NCBI GenBank assembly: GCA_937910905.1
Contig: CALEPV010000041.1
Span: 1 to 26,017 of the forward strand
From: an uncultured Prevotellaceae bacterium
GTDB taxonomy: Bacteria > Bacteroidota > Bacteroidia > Bacteroidales > Bacteroidaceae
Reading direction: 5' to 3'
Length of the DNA: 26,017 nucleotides
Shown: positions 14,455 through 21,644 of the stretch, piece after piece
How the letters are laid out: each line of letters starts with the position of its first letter
Numbering within the stretch: position 1 is the first letter of the stretch
The notes under the pieces: generated by a model
Seen by the model: only the letters and a program-made list of their open reading frames with translations
Told to the model about the DNA's origin: nothing
The model's database searches: none
Made by a program: the position numbers and the translations under genes

Positions 14455-15306
14455 TTACTGCTGTAGCGAATCGGCTTTTTGTTCCAATTGATGTTGTTCC
14501 TCGTAGAAGCTCTCTGTCAGTATGCTGATGTCCTGCAGACGGGCTATGTCTGTGCCCAGGTGTATACGCAGCTGGTAGCTCAGACCGTCGTCGCTGTTCT
14601 CGATAGCAGCCACCTTGCCCACAAACAGTCCGGCCGGGAACACTGCGCTGAAGCCGCTTGTTTCTACCACATCGCCTACGTTGAAGCGTGCGTGACGTGG
14701 TATGTCGTCCAGTGTGGCATAAAGAGGGTCGGTGCCGTCCCACTTCAGGTAGCCGAAGTAGCGCGTTCCATGCAGGCGGCAGCTGATGCGCGATTTGCTG
14801 TTCAGTAGCGGCATAACGATTGAGTAGTGGGCAGAGGTCATATACACGATACCCACAATGCCCGTTCCGCTGACTACGCCCATCTCCGGCTTGACGCCAT
14901 CTGCTTCTCCGAGGTCTATGGTGATGTAGTTGTCGCGGTGTGTGATGCTGTTGGTGACCACTTTTCCGCGTATCATATGTACATCGGTCAGCACGTCGGC
15001 CAGATACTGCTCGGTGAATGTGCTGTCGTGAGTCAGCTCCAGTAGCTGCTCCTGCATCATGGCATTCTGTTGTTCCAGTTGCAGGTTGCGCTCGGTCAGA
15101 GCTGCGTTGACTTCACCCAGATGCACGAAGCGAATAGCCTCCTGCTCCCACGCACTGACCTGTCCTACAACGGTGTTGGCCGTAGTAAGCCATACACTGT
15201 TGTGATAATGATTGAACTGGAAGAGTAGCACGAAGCTAATCCCTTCCAGTACAAGGAACAGTAGCCAATGGTAGTATTTGGCTAAGAAGTCTAATAGTGA
15301 TTGCAC
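14455..15306 (-). CDS. mreC: Rod shape-determining protein MreC
   Basis: A 283-residue membrane-anchored periplasmic protein that links MreB to the wall-synthesis enzymes. An N-terminal membrane segment (about residues 12-30) is followed by a coiled coil (about 60-95, LTERNLQLEQQNAMMQEQL), then the MreC beta-barrel pair with the family motif DYITID-like NYITIDLGEADGVKPEMGVVS and VGDVVETSGFSAVFPAGLFVGKV. A short Gln/Glu-rich helix ends the protein. The start is GTG at 15306, 13 bp after the mreB stop; no better ATG is present before the membrane helix. Confidence 0.94.
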   Translation of the reverse strand: MQSLLDFLAKYYHWLLFLVLEGISFVLLFQFNHYHNSVWLTTANTVVGQVSAWEQEAIRFVHLGEVNAALTERNLQLEQQNAMMQEQLLELTHDSTFTEQYLADVLTDVHMIRGKVVTNSITHRDNYITIDLGEADGVKPEMGVVSGTGIVGIVYMTSAHYSIVMPLLNSKSRISCRLHGTRYFGYLKWDGTDPLYATLDDIPRHARFNVGDVVETSGFSAVFPAGLFVGKVAAIENSDDGLSYQLRIHLGTDIARLQDISILTESFYEEQHQLEQKADSLQQ

Positions 15307-15319
15307 TTAGCTTTCCTGC

Positions 15320-16339
15320 TTACATCAAGAATGAGAAGTTGCGTATGTTCTTGAGTGCCACTCCTGTGCCCTTGGCAACGCAGTGTAATGGGTCTTCAGC
15401 AATGTGGAACGGTATGTTGATCTTGTCGGTCAGTCGCTTGTCGAGACCGCGCAGCAGGGCACCGCCACCGGTGAGATATATACCGTTGTGCACGATATCG
15501 GCGTACAGCTCTGGTGGTGTACCTTCGAGGGCACCCAGCACAGCGGCCTCAATCTTGGCGATGGTCTTCTCCAGACAGTGGGCTATCTCCTGGTAGCATA
15601 CGGGAACCTCCATAGGCAGAGCCGTGATGCGGTTAGGACCGTGCACTACATAGTCCTCTGGGGCATCGTCGCCCAGGTCGGTGAGTGCTGCACCTACGTG
15701 TATCTTGATGCGCTCAGCCATACGCTCGCTGACCTTCATGTTGTGCTGGCGGCTCATGTACTCCTGGATGTCAGCAGTCAGGTCGTCGCCTGCGGTACGC
15801 AGGCTCTTGTCGGCCACGATGCCACCCAGCGAGATAACGGCAATCTCAGTAGAGCCACCACCAATGTCGACTATCATGTTGCCCTGCGGCGCTACCACGT
15901 CAAGTCCTATACCCAGTGCAGCTGCCATAGGCTCGTAGATGAGGTACACCTCACGTCCGCCGGAGTGCTCGGCACTGTCGCGCACAGCGCGCAGTTCCAC
16001 TTCGGTACTTCCCGAGGGCACGCCTATTACCATACGTAGCGATGGTGTGAAGAAGTGGCGGCCTGTGTGTACCATCTTGATGAGGCCTCGCATCATCTGC
16101 TCACATGCGTTGAAGTCGGCTATCACGCCGTCGCGCAGCGGGCGTATGGTGCGTATATTGTCGTTGGTCTTCTCGTACATTAGCTTGGCTTTCTCGCCTA
16201 CAGCTATCATCTTGTCGGTGTGACGGTCAAGTGCCACTACCGAAGGCTCGTCGACCACAATCTTACCGTCGGATATGATGACGGTGTTGGCTGTGCCGAG
16301 GTCGATGGCTATTTCTTTTGTGAAAGAAAACAATCCCAT
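15320..16339 (-). CDS. mreB: Rod shape-determining actin homologue MreB
   Basis: A 339-residue bacterial actin that organises lateral wall synthesis on the inner face of the cytoplasmic membrane. Actin-fold nucleotide motifs are present: phosphate 1 IAIDLGTANTVI (about residues 10-21), phosphate 2 VDIGGGSTEIAVISLGG, and the adenosine motif YLTGGGALLRGLD near the C-terminus. The N-terminal MGLFSFTKE is the usual beginning, so I chose ATG 16339 over an upstream ATG at 16387, whose extra 16 residues come from a heptamer repeat. The gene lies 48 bp after the IMP cyclohydrolase gene and 13 bp before mreC. Confidence 0.97.
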   Translation of the reverse strand: MGLFSFTKEIAIDLGTANTVIISDGKIVVDEPSVVALDRHTDKMIAVGEKAKLMYEKTNDNIRTIRPLRDGVIADFNACEQMMRGLIKMVHTGRHFFTPSLRMVIGVPSGSTEVELRAVRDSAEHSGGREVYLIYEPMAAALGIGLDVVAPQGNMIVDIGGGSTEIAVISLGGIVADKSLRTAGDDLTADIQEYMSRQHNMKVSERMAERIKIHVGAALTDLGDDAPEDYVVHGPNRITALPMEVPVCYQEIAHCLEKTIAKIEAAVLGALEGTPPELYADIVHNGIYLTGGGALLRGLDKRLTDKINIPFHIAEDPLHCVAKGTGVALKNIRNFSFLM

Positions 16340-16347
16340 TATCTTAA

Positions 16348-16382
16348 ATGAAGAATGAAAGGGTGAAGAGTGAAGAATAAAA
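16348..16382. repeat. Heptamer repeat upstream of mreB
   Basis: Five 7-mers in register on the + strand (ATGAAGA, ATGAAAG, GGTGAAG, AGTGAAG, AATAAAA) fill most of the 48-bp gap before mreB and end eight bases upstream of its start codon. On the mRNA strand this is a run of CTTCAYT-like units. It has the same 7-bp period as the array at 2615 but a different unit. Confidence 0.55.
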
Positions 16383-16387
16383 GTCAC

Positions 16388-16984
16388 TTAAATAGTTTGT
16401 GCGAACCACCCGTGTATAGCGGTGTCGTAGTGGCTGCTTACGCCGAAGGCTTGTGTGGCGAACCAGCGGCGTTGCTCCAGTGTTGTGCCGGCACCCTGCT
16501 CGTTGAGAATGTCAAGCAGGGGCTTATACTGCTCCTTGCTGGGTACGATTACCACATCGTTGAAGTTCTTGGCAGCAGCGCGTATCAGCGAAATGCCACC
16601 GATGTCAATCTTCTCGATGATGTTGGCATCGCTGGCTCCGCTGGCCACTGTCTGTTCGAAGGGATAGAGATCCACGATTACGAGGTCAATCTCCGGAATC
16701 TGATACTCTGCCATCTGCTTTTGGTCGCCGGCGTTGTCGCGACGTGCCAGAATGCCGCCGAATACCTTGGGATGCAGGGTCTTCACGCGGCCACCCAGTA
16801 TGCTGGGATATGTTGTCAGATCCTCCACCTTGCTGCACTTGTAGCCGAGGCTCTCGATGAATGTCTGCGTGCCGCCGGTGCTGAGGAGCTTCACGCCCTC
16901 GGCGTTGAGCTTAGCCAGTATCTCCTCCAGTCCGTCCTTGTGAAACACGGATATGAGGGCAGTCTTGATTTGTTTCTTATCCAT
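16388..16984 (-). CDS. Stand-alone IMP cyclohydrolase (PurH N-terminal domain only)
   Basis: A 198-residue protein equal to the MGS-like IMP cyclohydrolase domain of bifunctional PurH, which closes FAICAR to IMP in the last step of purine synthesis. Motifs: ALISVFHKDG, LLSTGGT (34-39), GRVKTLHPKVFGGILARR, DLYPF and IDIGGISLIRAAAKN. Residues matching the cyclohydrolase site of ATIC/PurH are present (K68, Y107, D127, K139). The second domain, AICAR formyltransferase (about 300 residues in normal PurH), is absent. The reading frame ends cleanly in TAA at the domain border, and the 48 bp before mreB hold no remnant. The formyltransferase must be encoded elsewhere if the pathway is complete. Its start abuts the aminotransferase stop with no gap. 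Confidence 0.9.
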   Translation of the reverse strand: MDKKQIKTALISVFHKDGLEEILAKLNAEGVKLLSTGGTQTFIESLGYKCSKVEDLTTYPSILGGRVKTLHPKVFGGILARRDNAGDQKQMAEYQIPEIDLVIVDLYPFEQTVASGASDANIIEKIDIGGISLIRAAAKNFNDVVIVPSKEQYKPLLDILNEQGAGTTLEQRRWFATQAFGVSSHYDTAIHGWFAQTI

Positions 16985-18178
16985 TTACTTTAGTTTGCTT
17001 AATGTATCCTTAATACGTCGCATAGCCTCGCGTATGTTGTCATCGCTGGTGGCGTAGCTCATGCGGAAACACTCTGGTGAACCGAAGGCGTCGCCGCCCA
17101 CTGTGGCCACGTGTCCCTCTTCAAGCAGGTACATTGCGAAGTCGGTGCTGTTCTGTATCACACGGTTGTCGTCGCGCTTGCCGAAGTAGCTGCTACACTT
17201 CGGGAAGAGGTAGAAGGCACCTTGCGGGTCATTGACTTCCAGGCCTGGGATGTCCTTGGCCAGCTGTACAATGAGGCTCTTCCTGCGCTCGAAGGCCTTG
17301 CGCATTTCCTCCACGCAGTCCTGCGAACCTGTGTAAGCTGCCTCGGCAGCCTTCTGGCTCACTGAGCACGGACCGCTGGTGTACTGTCCCTGCAGCTTGT
17401 TGCAGCCCTTGACCACCCATTCGGGTGCGGCGATGAAACCTATGCGCCAGCCAGTCATAGCGTAAGCCTTGCTCACGCCGTTGATGATTACTACGCGGTC
17501 GCGAATGTTCTCAAACTGTGCTATGCTCTCGTGACGGCCAACGTAGTTGATGTGCTCGTAGATTTCATCGGCCAGTACCATCACGCGCTCATGCTTGGCC
17601 AGTACATCGGCCAGCGCCTTCAGCTCCTCGCGGCTATACACAGAGCCAGTAGGGTTGGAGGGCGAGCAGAGTATCAGTGCGCGGGTCTTTGGGGTGATGG
17701 CAGCTTCGAGCTGGGCAGGTGTTATCTTGAAGTCCTGCTCAATGTTTGCCTCCACATATACTGGTGTGCCCTCGGCGAGCAGCACCATCTGCGGGTAGCT
17801 GACCCAGTAGGGAGCGGGTATGATTACCTCATCGCCGGCATTGACTAGGGCCATGATGGCGTTGCATACGCTCTGCTTGGCTCCGTTGGAGCAAAGAATT
17901 TGGGCAGGTGTGTAGTCCAGCCCGTTCTCCTCCTTGAGCTTCTTGACGATGGCCTGGCGCAGTGCGGGGTAGCCTGGCACTGGGCTATAGCGTGAATAGT
18001 TCTCCTCTACTGCCTTGATAGCAGCAGCCTTTATATGGTCGGGTGTATTGAAGTCGGGTTCGCCCACGCTGAGGTTTATAACGTCTACGCCTTGCGCTTT
18101 CAGCTCGCTGCTGCGCTGCGACATAGCCAGTGTGGCCGATGGTGCCAACCTGTTGAGTCTGTCGGAAAGGTTGTTCAT
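16985..18178 (-). CDS. Aspartate-type aminotransferase (class I, PLP)
   Basis: A 397-residue pyridoxal-phosphate fold-type I aminotransferase of the subgroup Ib aspartate aminotransferase kind, usually moving the amino group between aspartate and 2-oxoglutarate. Seen in order: INLSVGEPDFNTPDHI near the N-terminus, YSPVPGYPALRQAI, the CSNGAKQSVCNAI cofactor loop, LILCSPSNPTGSVYS, LADEIYEHINY, and the cofactor lysine K237 in GVSKAYAMTGWRIGF. The C-terminal arginine that binds substrate carboxylate is in the ECFRMSYATS motif. Length is normal. Prephenate or other substrates are possible in this subgroup. The gene follows ribBA by 111 bp, where a -7 box is found, and its stop abuts the IMP cyclohydrolase start. 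Confidence 0.9.
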   Translation of the reverse strand: MNNLSDRLNRLAPSATLAMSQRSSELKAQGVDVINLSVGEPDFNTPDHIKAAAIKAVEENYSRYSPVPGYPALRQAIVKKLKEENGLDYTPAQILCSNGAKQSVCNAIMALVNAGDEVIIPAPYWVSYPQMVLLAEGTPVYVEANIEQDFKITPAQLEAAITPKTRALILCSPSNPTGSVYSREELKALADVLAKHERVMVLADEIYEHINYVGRHESIAQFENIRDRVVIINGVSKAYAMTGWRIGFIAAPEWVVKGCNKLQGQYTSGPCSVSQKAAEAAYTGSQDCVEEMRKAFERRKSLIVQLAKDIPGLEVNDPQGAFYLFPKCSSYFGKRDDNRVIQNSTDFAMYLLEEGHVATVGGDAFGSPECFRMSYATSDDNIREAMRRIKDTLSKLK

Positions 18179-18215
18179 TGCTTTAGCTGTTTTTATTTTA
18201 GCTCATTTTCGGCGG

Positions 18216-18223
18216 CAAAAGTA
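18216..18223 (-). promoter_or_regulatory. -7 box upstream of the aminotransferase gene
   Basis: The minus strand reads TACTTTTG, a match to TAnnTTTG, 37 bases before the ATG at 18178. No TTTG is found at the usual -33 spacing. It would allow the aminotransferase-purine-mre block to be transcribed separately from lptG-ribBA. Confidence 0.45.
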
Positions 18224-18289
18224 CAACAAATCATTGATGTGATATGGCTCTATGTAGGCATAATTTCGCCGTCAGTAGCATTTTATGAC

Positions 18290-19492
18290 TTATTTGTTGA
18301 TGTGCAACGTGTGCCCCATACGTTCCTGCTTGGTGCGCAGGTAGCGCTCGTTGTATCTGTTGGGCTGCACCTCAATAGGCACGTTCTCCACTATCTCCAG
18401 CCCGTAGGCCTCCAGTCCGACACGCTTCACGGGGTTGTTGGTCAGTAGGCGTATCTTGTGCACACCCAGTTGACGCAGTATCTGTGCACCCACACCGTAG
18501 TCGCGCTCATCTGGACGGAAGCCCAGGTGTATGTTGGCCTCTACGGTGTCGTCGCCTTCTTCCTGCAGCTTGTAGGCCTTCATCTTGTTGAAGAGTCCTA
18601 TGCCGCGGCCTTCCTGATTCATGTACAGCACGATGCCCTTGCCCTCGCGGTCAATCATCTGCATGGAGCGGTGCAGCTGTTCGCCGCAGTCGCAGCGCTG
18701 GCTGCCGAAGATGTCGCCTGTGACGCACGATGAGTGAACGCGTATCAGAATCGGCTCGTCCGGCTCCCATGTGCCTTTGATGAGCGCTACGTGTTCCAGC
18801 CCATTGGACAGCTGGCGGAAGGTTATGTCGCGGAAGTGGCCGTAGGCTGTGGGCAGGTCTACCTCGGGAGCGGCCTCAACCATCTGCTCGCGTTGCAGAC
18901 GATAGGAGATGAGGTCGCGTATGGTGATGATGCGTATGCCGTGCTTCCGTGCCACCTCCTGCAGCTGCGGCATTCGGGCCATGGTGCCATCGGGGTTGAG
19001 TATCTCTATCAGGGCAGCAGCTGGTTGCAGGCCTGACAGTCGTGCCAGGTCGATGCCCGCTTCAGTATGCCCTGCTCGGCGTAGCACTCCGCGGTCCTGT
19101 GCGTAGAGCGGGTTGATGTGTCCGGGCCGTCCGAAGTCGGTTGGCTTGGCTGTAGGGTCGGCCAGATGGCGTATGGTGGCAGCGCGGTCGGCAGCGCTGA
19201 CGCCTGTGGTGCAACCTTCCAGCTTGTCGACAGTCACCGTAAACGGTGTGCCCAACATTGACGTGTTGTCTTGCACCTGATGCGGCAGTTCCAGCTGCTC
19301 GGCACGGCTAATGGTGATAGGCGCGCACAGCACCCCGCGTCCTTCGCGCAGCATGAAGTTGACCTTCTCAGGCGTAATCATTTCGGCGGCGGTTATGAAG
19401 TCGCCTTCGTTCTCGCGGTCCTCGTCGTCAACGACAATCACGAACTTGCCTTCCTTGAAGTCCTTCAGGGCATCTTCTATAGTTGATAGCAT
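18290..19492 (-). CDS. ribBA: RibBA, bifunctional riboflavin synthesis enzyme
   Basis: A 400-residue fusion that makes both precursors of riboflavin. Residues 1-205 are 3,4-dihydroxy-2-butanone-4-phosphate synthase, with the acidic metal site DDEDRENEGDF (22-32) and GHTEAGIDLARLSG (141-154). Residues 206-395 are GTP cyclohydrolase II, with zinc ligands C256, C267 and C269 in CVTGDIFGSQRCDCG and the substrate motif NQEGRGIGL (292-300). Both sites look intact. It follows the permease gene by 15 bp, so both are probably on one transcript. No FMN riboswitch can fit in this gap, and none is seen upstream of the permease. Confidence 0.96.
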   Translation of the reverse strand: MLSTIEDALKDFKEGKFVIVVDDEDRENEGDFITAAEMITPEKVNFMLREGRGVLCAPITISRAEQLELPHQVQDNTSMLGTPFTVTVDKLEGCTTGVSAADRAATIRHLADPTAKPTDFGRPGHINPLYAQDRGVLRRAGHTEAGIDLARLSGLQPAAALIEILNPDGTMARMPQLQEVARKHGIRIITIRDLISYRLQREQMVEAAPEVDLPTAYGHFRDITFRQLSNGLEHVALIKGTWEPDEPILIRVHSSCVTGDIFGSQRCDCGEQLHRSMQMIDREGKGIVLYMNQEGRGIGLFNKMKAYKLQEEGDDTVEANIHLGFRPDERDYGVGAQILRQLGVHKIRLLTNNPVKRVGLEAYGLEIVENVPIEVQPNRYNERYLRTKQERMGHTLHINK

Positions 19493-19507
19493 AGGTTCTA
19501 TGTTGTT

Positions 19508-21412
19508 TTAGTGTGTTTCAGTTATTCTTGTGCAGATGTAAGTGCACTGCTTCTGCAGTTGTGTCAGGTCGTGCCACAGGCGCAGGCGGTACCGCCAGAT
19601 GCGCCACCACCACAGCAGTCCTACGGGGAACACAATGCCCACAGCCATGTTCAGGCGGCGGTTGCGGAAGGGGCGTGTGTGCGCATCGGGCACCAGTATG
19701 GGCATATCGTTCAGGGTGGACAGTATGCGGCTGTCTTGTGTGTTGGCCAGTTCGTCAACGTACTGTTCCAGCTGCTCCGAAAGGTGAATCACAGCTTCGT
19801 CGGGCTCGTAGCGGAAGAACACGCGGAAGTAGTTGGGCATACGGCGCAGGTGGTGCTGCTCGTTGTACTCGTGGCAGGCTACGGTGAAAGCGGTCAGGTC
19901 GGCAGTCAGGCGCTTGTAGTCGGGCTCGTACATGATGATTTCCTTACGTGCTATGGCCCGATGCTGGCGCAGACCGAACACCTGTCGCATCAGCATCTGA
20001 TAGCCTTCGGCATTGAACACCACCGAGTCCTGATTGGCTTTCCACGTGAGCCAGGCACCTATCGGGGCCAGCACTATGCTGCTCAGCCACAGCCCGAAGG
20101 TCACGTCCCACTCGCCGCTCTTGGCCAGCTTCTCGCCCGATGCGTTGATGATGTAGTAGAATATGAATATCACCACCGACACCACTACGGGCACACCCAG
20201 TCCGCCCTTGCGGATGATGGCACCCAGCGGTGCACCGATGAAGAAGAAGATCAGACAGGCCAGCGACAGCGTGAACTTCTTGTGTCGTTCCAGCTGGTGC
20301 ATACGCAGCATACGGTTCTCCGAGAAGCTCCAGTCCTGCATCAGACGACTCTGTTCGTATCCGCTGCGGGCACGGTCGAAGGCTATATGGGCTGCACGGC
20401 TGCGCTCCACATCGTTCAGACGGAACAGTAGCGTGTCGAACGGTTCGCTCTGGCTGCCGGCCTTGGCTGCCAATTGTGCCGAGTCGCTCCGCCCCTCCAG
20501 ACGCGTGTGGTGCAGGAAACCGTGGCTGTACTGCAGGTACTGTTTCTGGCCGATGCTGTCCAAGTGATGCCGTATGCTGTCGATGCTCGTTGTTAGCTGT
20601 CGCAGGTTCTTGGTCTGGGCATTGTCGCTGAACAGATTGGCATCCATCACCGAGAAGTCGTTGTCGAATGGTATCAGCTCCACCTCCACCTTGAACGTCT
20701 CACGCATGTAGGGCACTGTGCCGCGGTCCATAGCCGAGCCTGTGTTCTGCATGTTGCGGAAACGCTCGCCGTCGTAGAGCGTCAGCTTCAGGTGCATCTG
20801 CTCGGCGGTTGTCTGTATGCGGCCTGAGTCGGCCAGCACTATCTGGGTGTCGTCGAAGTTGTTGCCCTGCGTATAAATCAGTATGCCGTAGAGCATACCT
20901 GTCTCCAGGTCCTTATGCTCCACGTAGAGGTTGTAGCCTGGAATCTCGTTGTAGAAGATACCTTCGGGTATCTCCAGCTCGGGCGACTTCTGCTTCATAG
21001 AGTATAGCAGGGCAGCCATCTGCTTGAACGATTCGGGGGCCACCACATTCTGGAAGTAGAACGAGCCGCCTGCCACCGCCACGACAAAAAGGAACACGGG
21101 CCTGATGATTCGCACTAGTGGTATGCCGGCAGCCTTGAATGCCAGCAGCTCCAGCCGCTCGCCCATGTTGCCGAAGCTGATGAGAGATGCCAGCAGCAGT
21201 GCCAGAGGCAGCGACAGCGGCACCAGAGTCATCGATGCGTAGAAGAAGAACTTGCCCAGCACAGCGAACGACAACCCTTTGCCAATCAGGTCGTCCACCC
21301 ATCTCCATAGAAACTGCATCATGAAGATAAACAAGCAGATGAAGAACGTGCCAGCAAACAGCAGGCAGAACTGCTTGAGTATGTAGGTGTCTATTCGTCG
21401 GAAAATTCGCAT
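19508..21412 (-). CDS. LptF/LptG-family permease, long form
   Basis: A 634-residue inner-membrane protein of the YjgP/YjgQ (LptF/LptG) family, the permease part of the lipopolysaccharide export complex. Three N-terminal membrane segments (within residues 1-110, with the family motif GNMGERLELLAFKAAGIPLVRI) are followed by a large periplasmic domain (about 125-345) and three more segments (about 365-450, with LIFFFIGAPLGAIIRKGGLG). E. coli homologues are about 360 residues. Here about 170 further residues follow, partly helical and charged, with a late hydrophobic stretch (AVGIVFPVGLLWWWRIW). I chose ATG 21412 (MRIFRRIDTYILKQF, the family start) rather than 21433, which lies too close to the -7 box. 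LptF and LptG cannot be told apart from this alone. Confidence 0.85.
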   Translation of the reverse strand: MRIFRRIDTYILKQFCLLFAGTFFICLFIFMMQFLWRWVDDLIGKGLSFAVLGKFFFYASMTLVPLSLPLALLLASLISFGNMGERLELLAFKAAGIPLVRIIRPVFLFVVAVAGGSFYFQNVVAPESFKQMAALLYSMKQKSPELEIPEGIFYNEIPGYNLYVEHKDLETGMLYGILIYTQGNNFDDTQIVLADSGRIQTTAEQMHLKLTLYDGERFRNMQNTGSAMDRGTVPYMRETFKVEVELIPFDNDFSVMDANLFSDNAQTKNLRQLTTSIDSIRHHLDSIGQKQYLQYSHGFLHHTRLEGRSDSAQLAAKAGSQSEPFDTLLFRLNDVERSRAAHIAFDRARSGYEQSRLMQDWSFSENRMLRMHQLERHKKFTLSLACLIFFFIGAPLGAIIRKGGLGVPVVVSVVIFIFYYIINASGEKLAKSGEWDVTFGLWLSSIVLAPIGAWLTWKANQDSVVFNAEGYQMLMRQVFGLRQHRAIARKEIIMYEPDYKRLTADLTAFTVACHEYNEQHHLRRMPNYFRVFFRYEPDEAVIHLSEQLEQYVDELANTQDSRILSTLNDMPILVPDAHTRPFRNRRLNMAVGIVFPVGLLWWWRIWRYRLRLWHDLTQLQKQCTYICTRITETH

Positions 21413-21441
21413 GTTGGTAGCTCCAGTAGCCAAAATCGCCG

Positions 21442-21449
21442 CAAAGGTA
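21442..21449 (-). promoter_or_regulatory. -7 box of the permease-ribBA transcript
   Basis: The minus strand reads TACCTTTG, a full match to TAnnTTTG, 30 bases before ATG 21412. The -33 position has no TTTG. Confidence 0.5.
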
Positions 21450-21527
21450 CGCTTTTTTGTCCACCTGCCCTACTGCAGCATTCCTTTTTGACCTATTTAT
21501 TGCGCGATTACGCCATCGAAAACTGAT

Positions 21528-21625
21528 TACCGCGGTAGTGCAAAAGTTGGAGCACGCTGCAACAATTGTTGCAGCGTGCTCCAACAGCTGCTGCACCGCG
21601 GTGCAACGACCTTTGCACCGTGGTG
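21528..21625. repeat. 22-bp-phased palindrome array 2 with a perfect 40-nt palindrome
   Basis: Units begin at 21528, 21550, 21572, 21594 and 21616, again exactly 22 bp apart. Cores are TACCGCGGTA, GAGCACGCTG, its reverse complement CAGCGTGCTC, CACCGCGGTG and CACCGTGGTG. The two middle units and their spacers form a perfect 40-nt palindrome at 21546-21585. The spacer CAACAGCTGCTG before 21594 nearly equals CACGAGCTGCTG before 550 in array 1. Outer sequences CAAAAGTT (21541-21548) and AACTTTTG (21627-21634) are also inverted. It lies between the 3' end of the beta-helix gene and the permease promoter. Confidence 0.8.
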
Positions 21626-21644
21626 TAACTTTTGGGGGTAAATG

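Noticed and set aside
19493..19507. FMN riboswitch before ribBA
   Set aside because: Only 15 bp separate the permease stop from the ribBA start, too little for the aptamer, and nothing like it is seen before the permease gene.
19511..20431. 306-codon + strand frame
   Set aside because: It is antisense to the permease gene, with His/Gln/Val-rich shadow composition and no start context.
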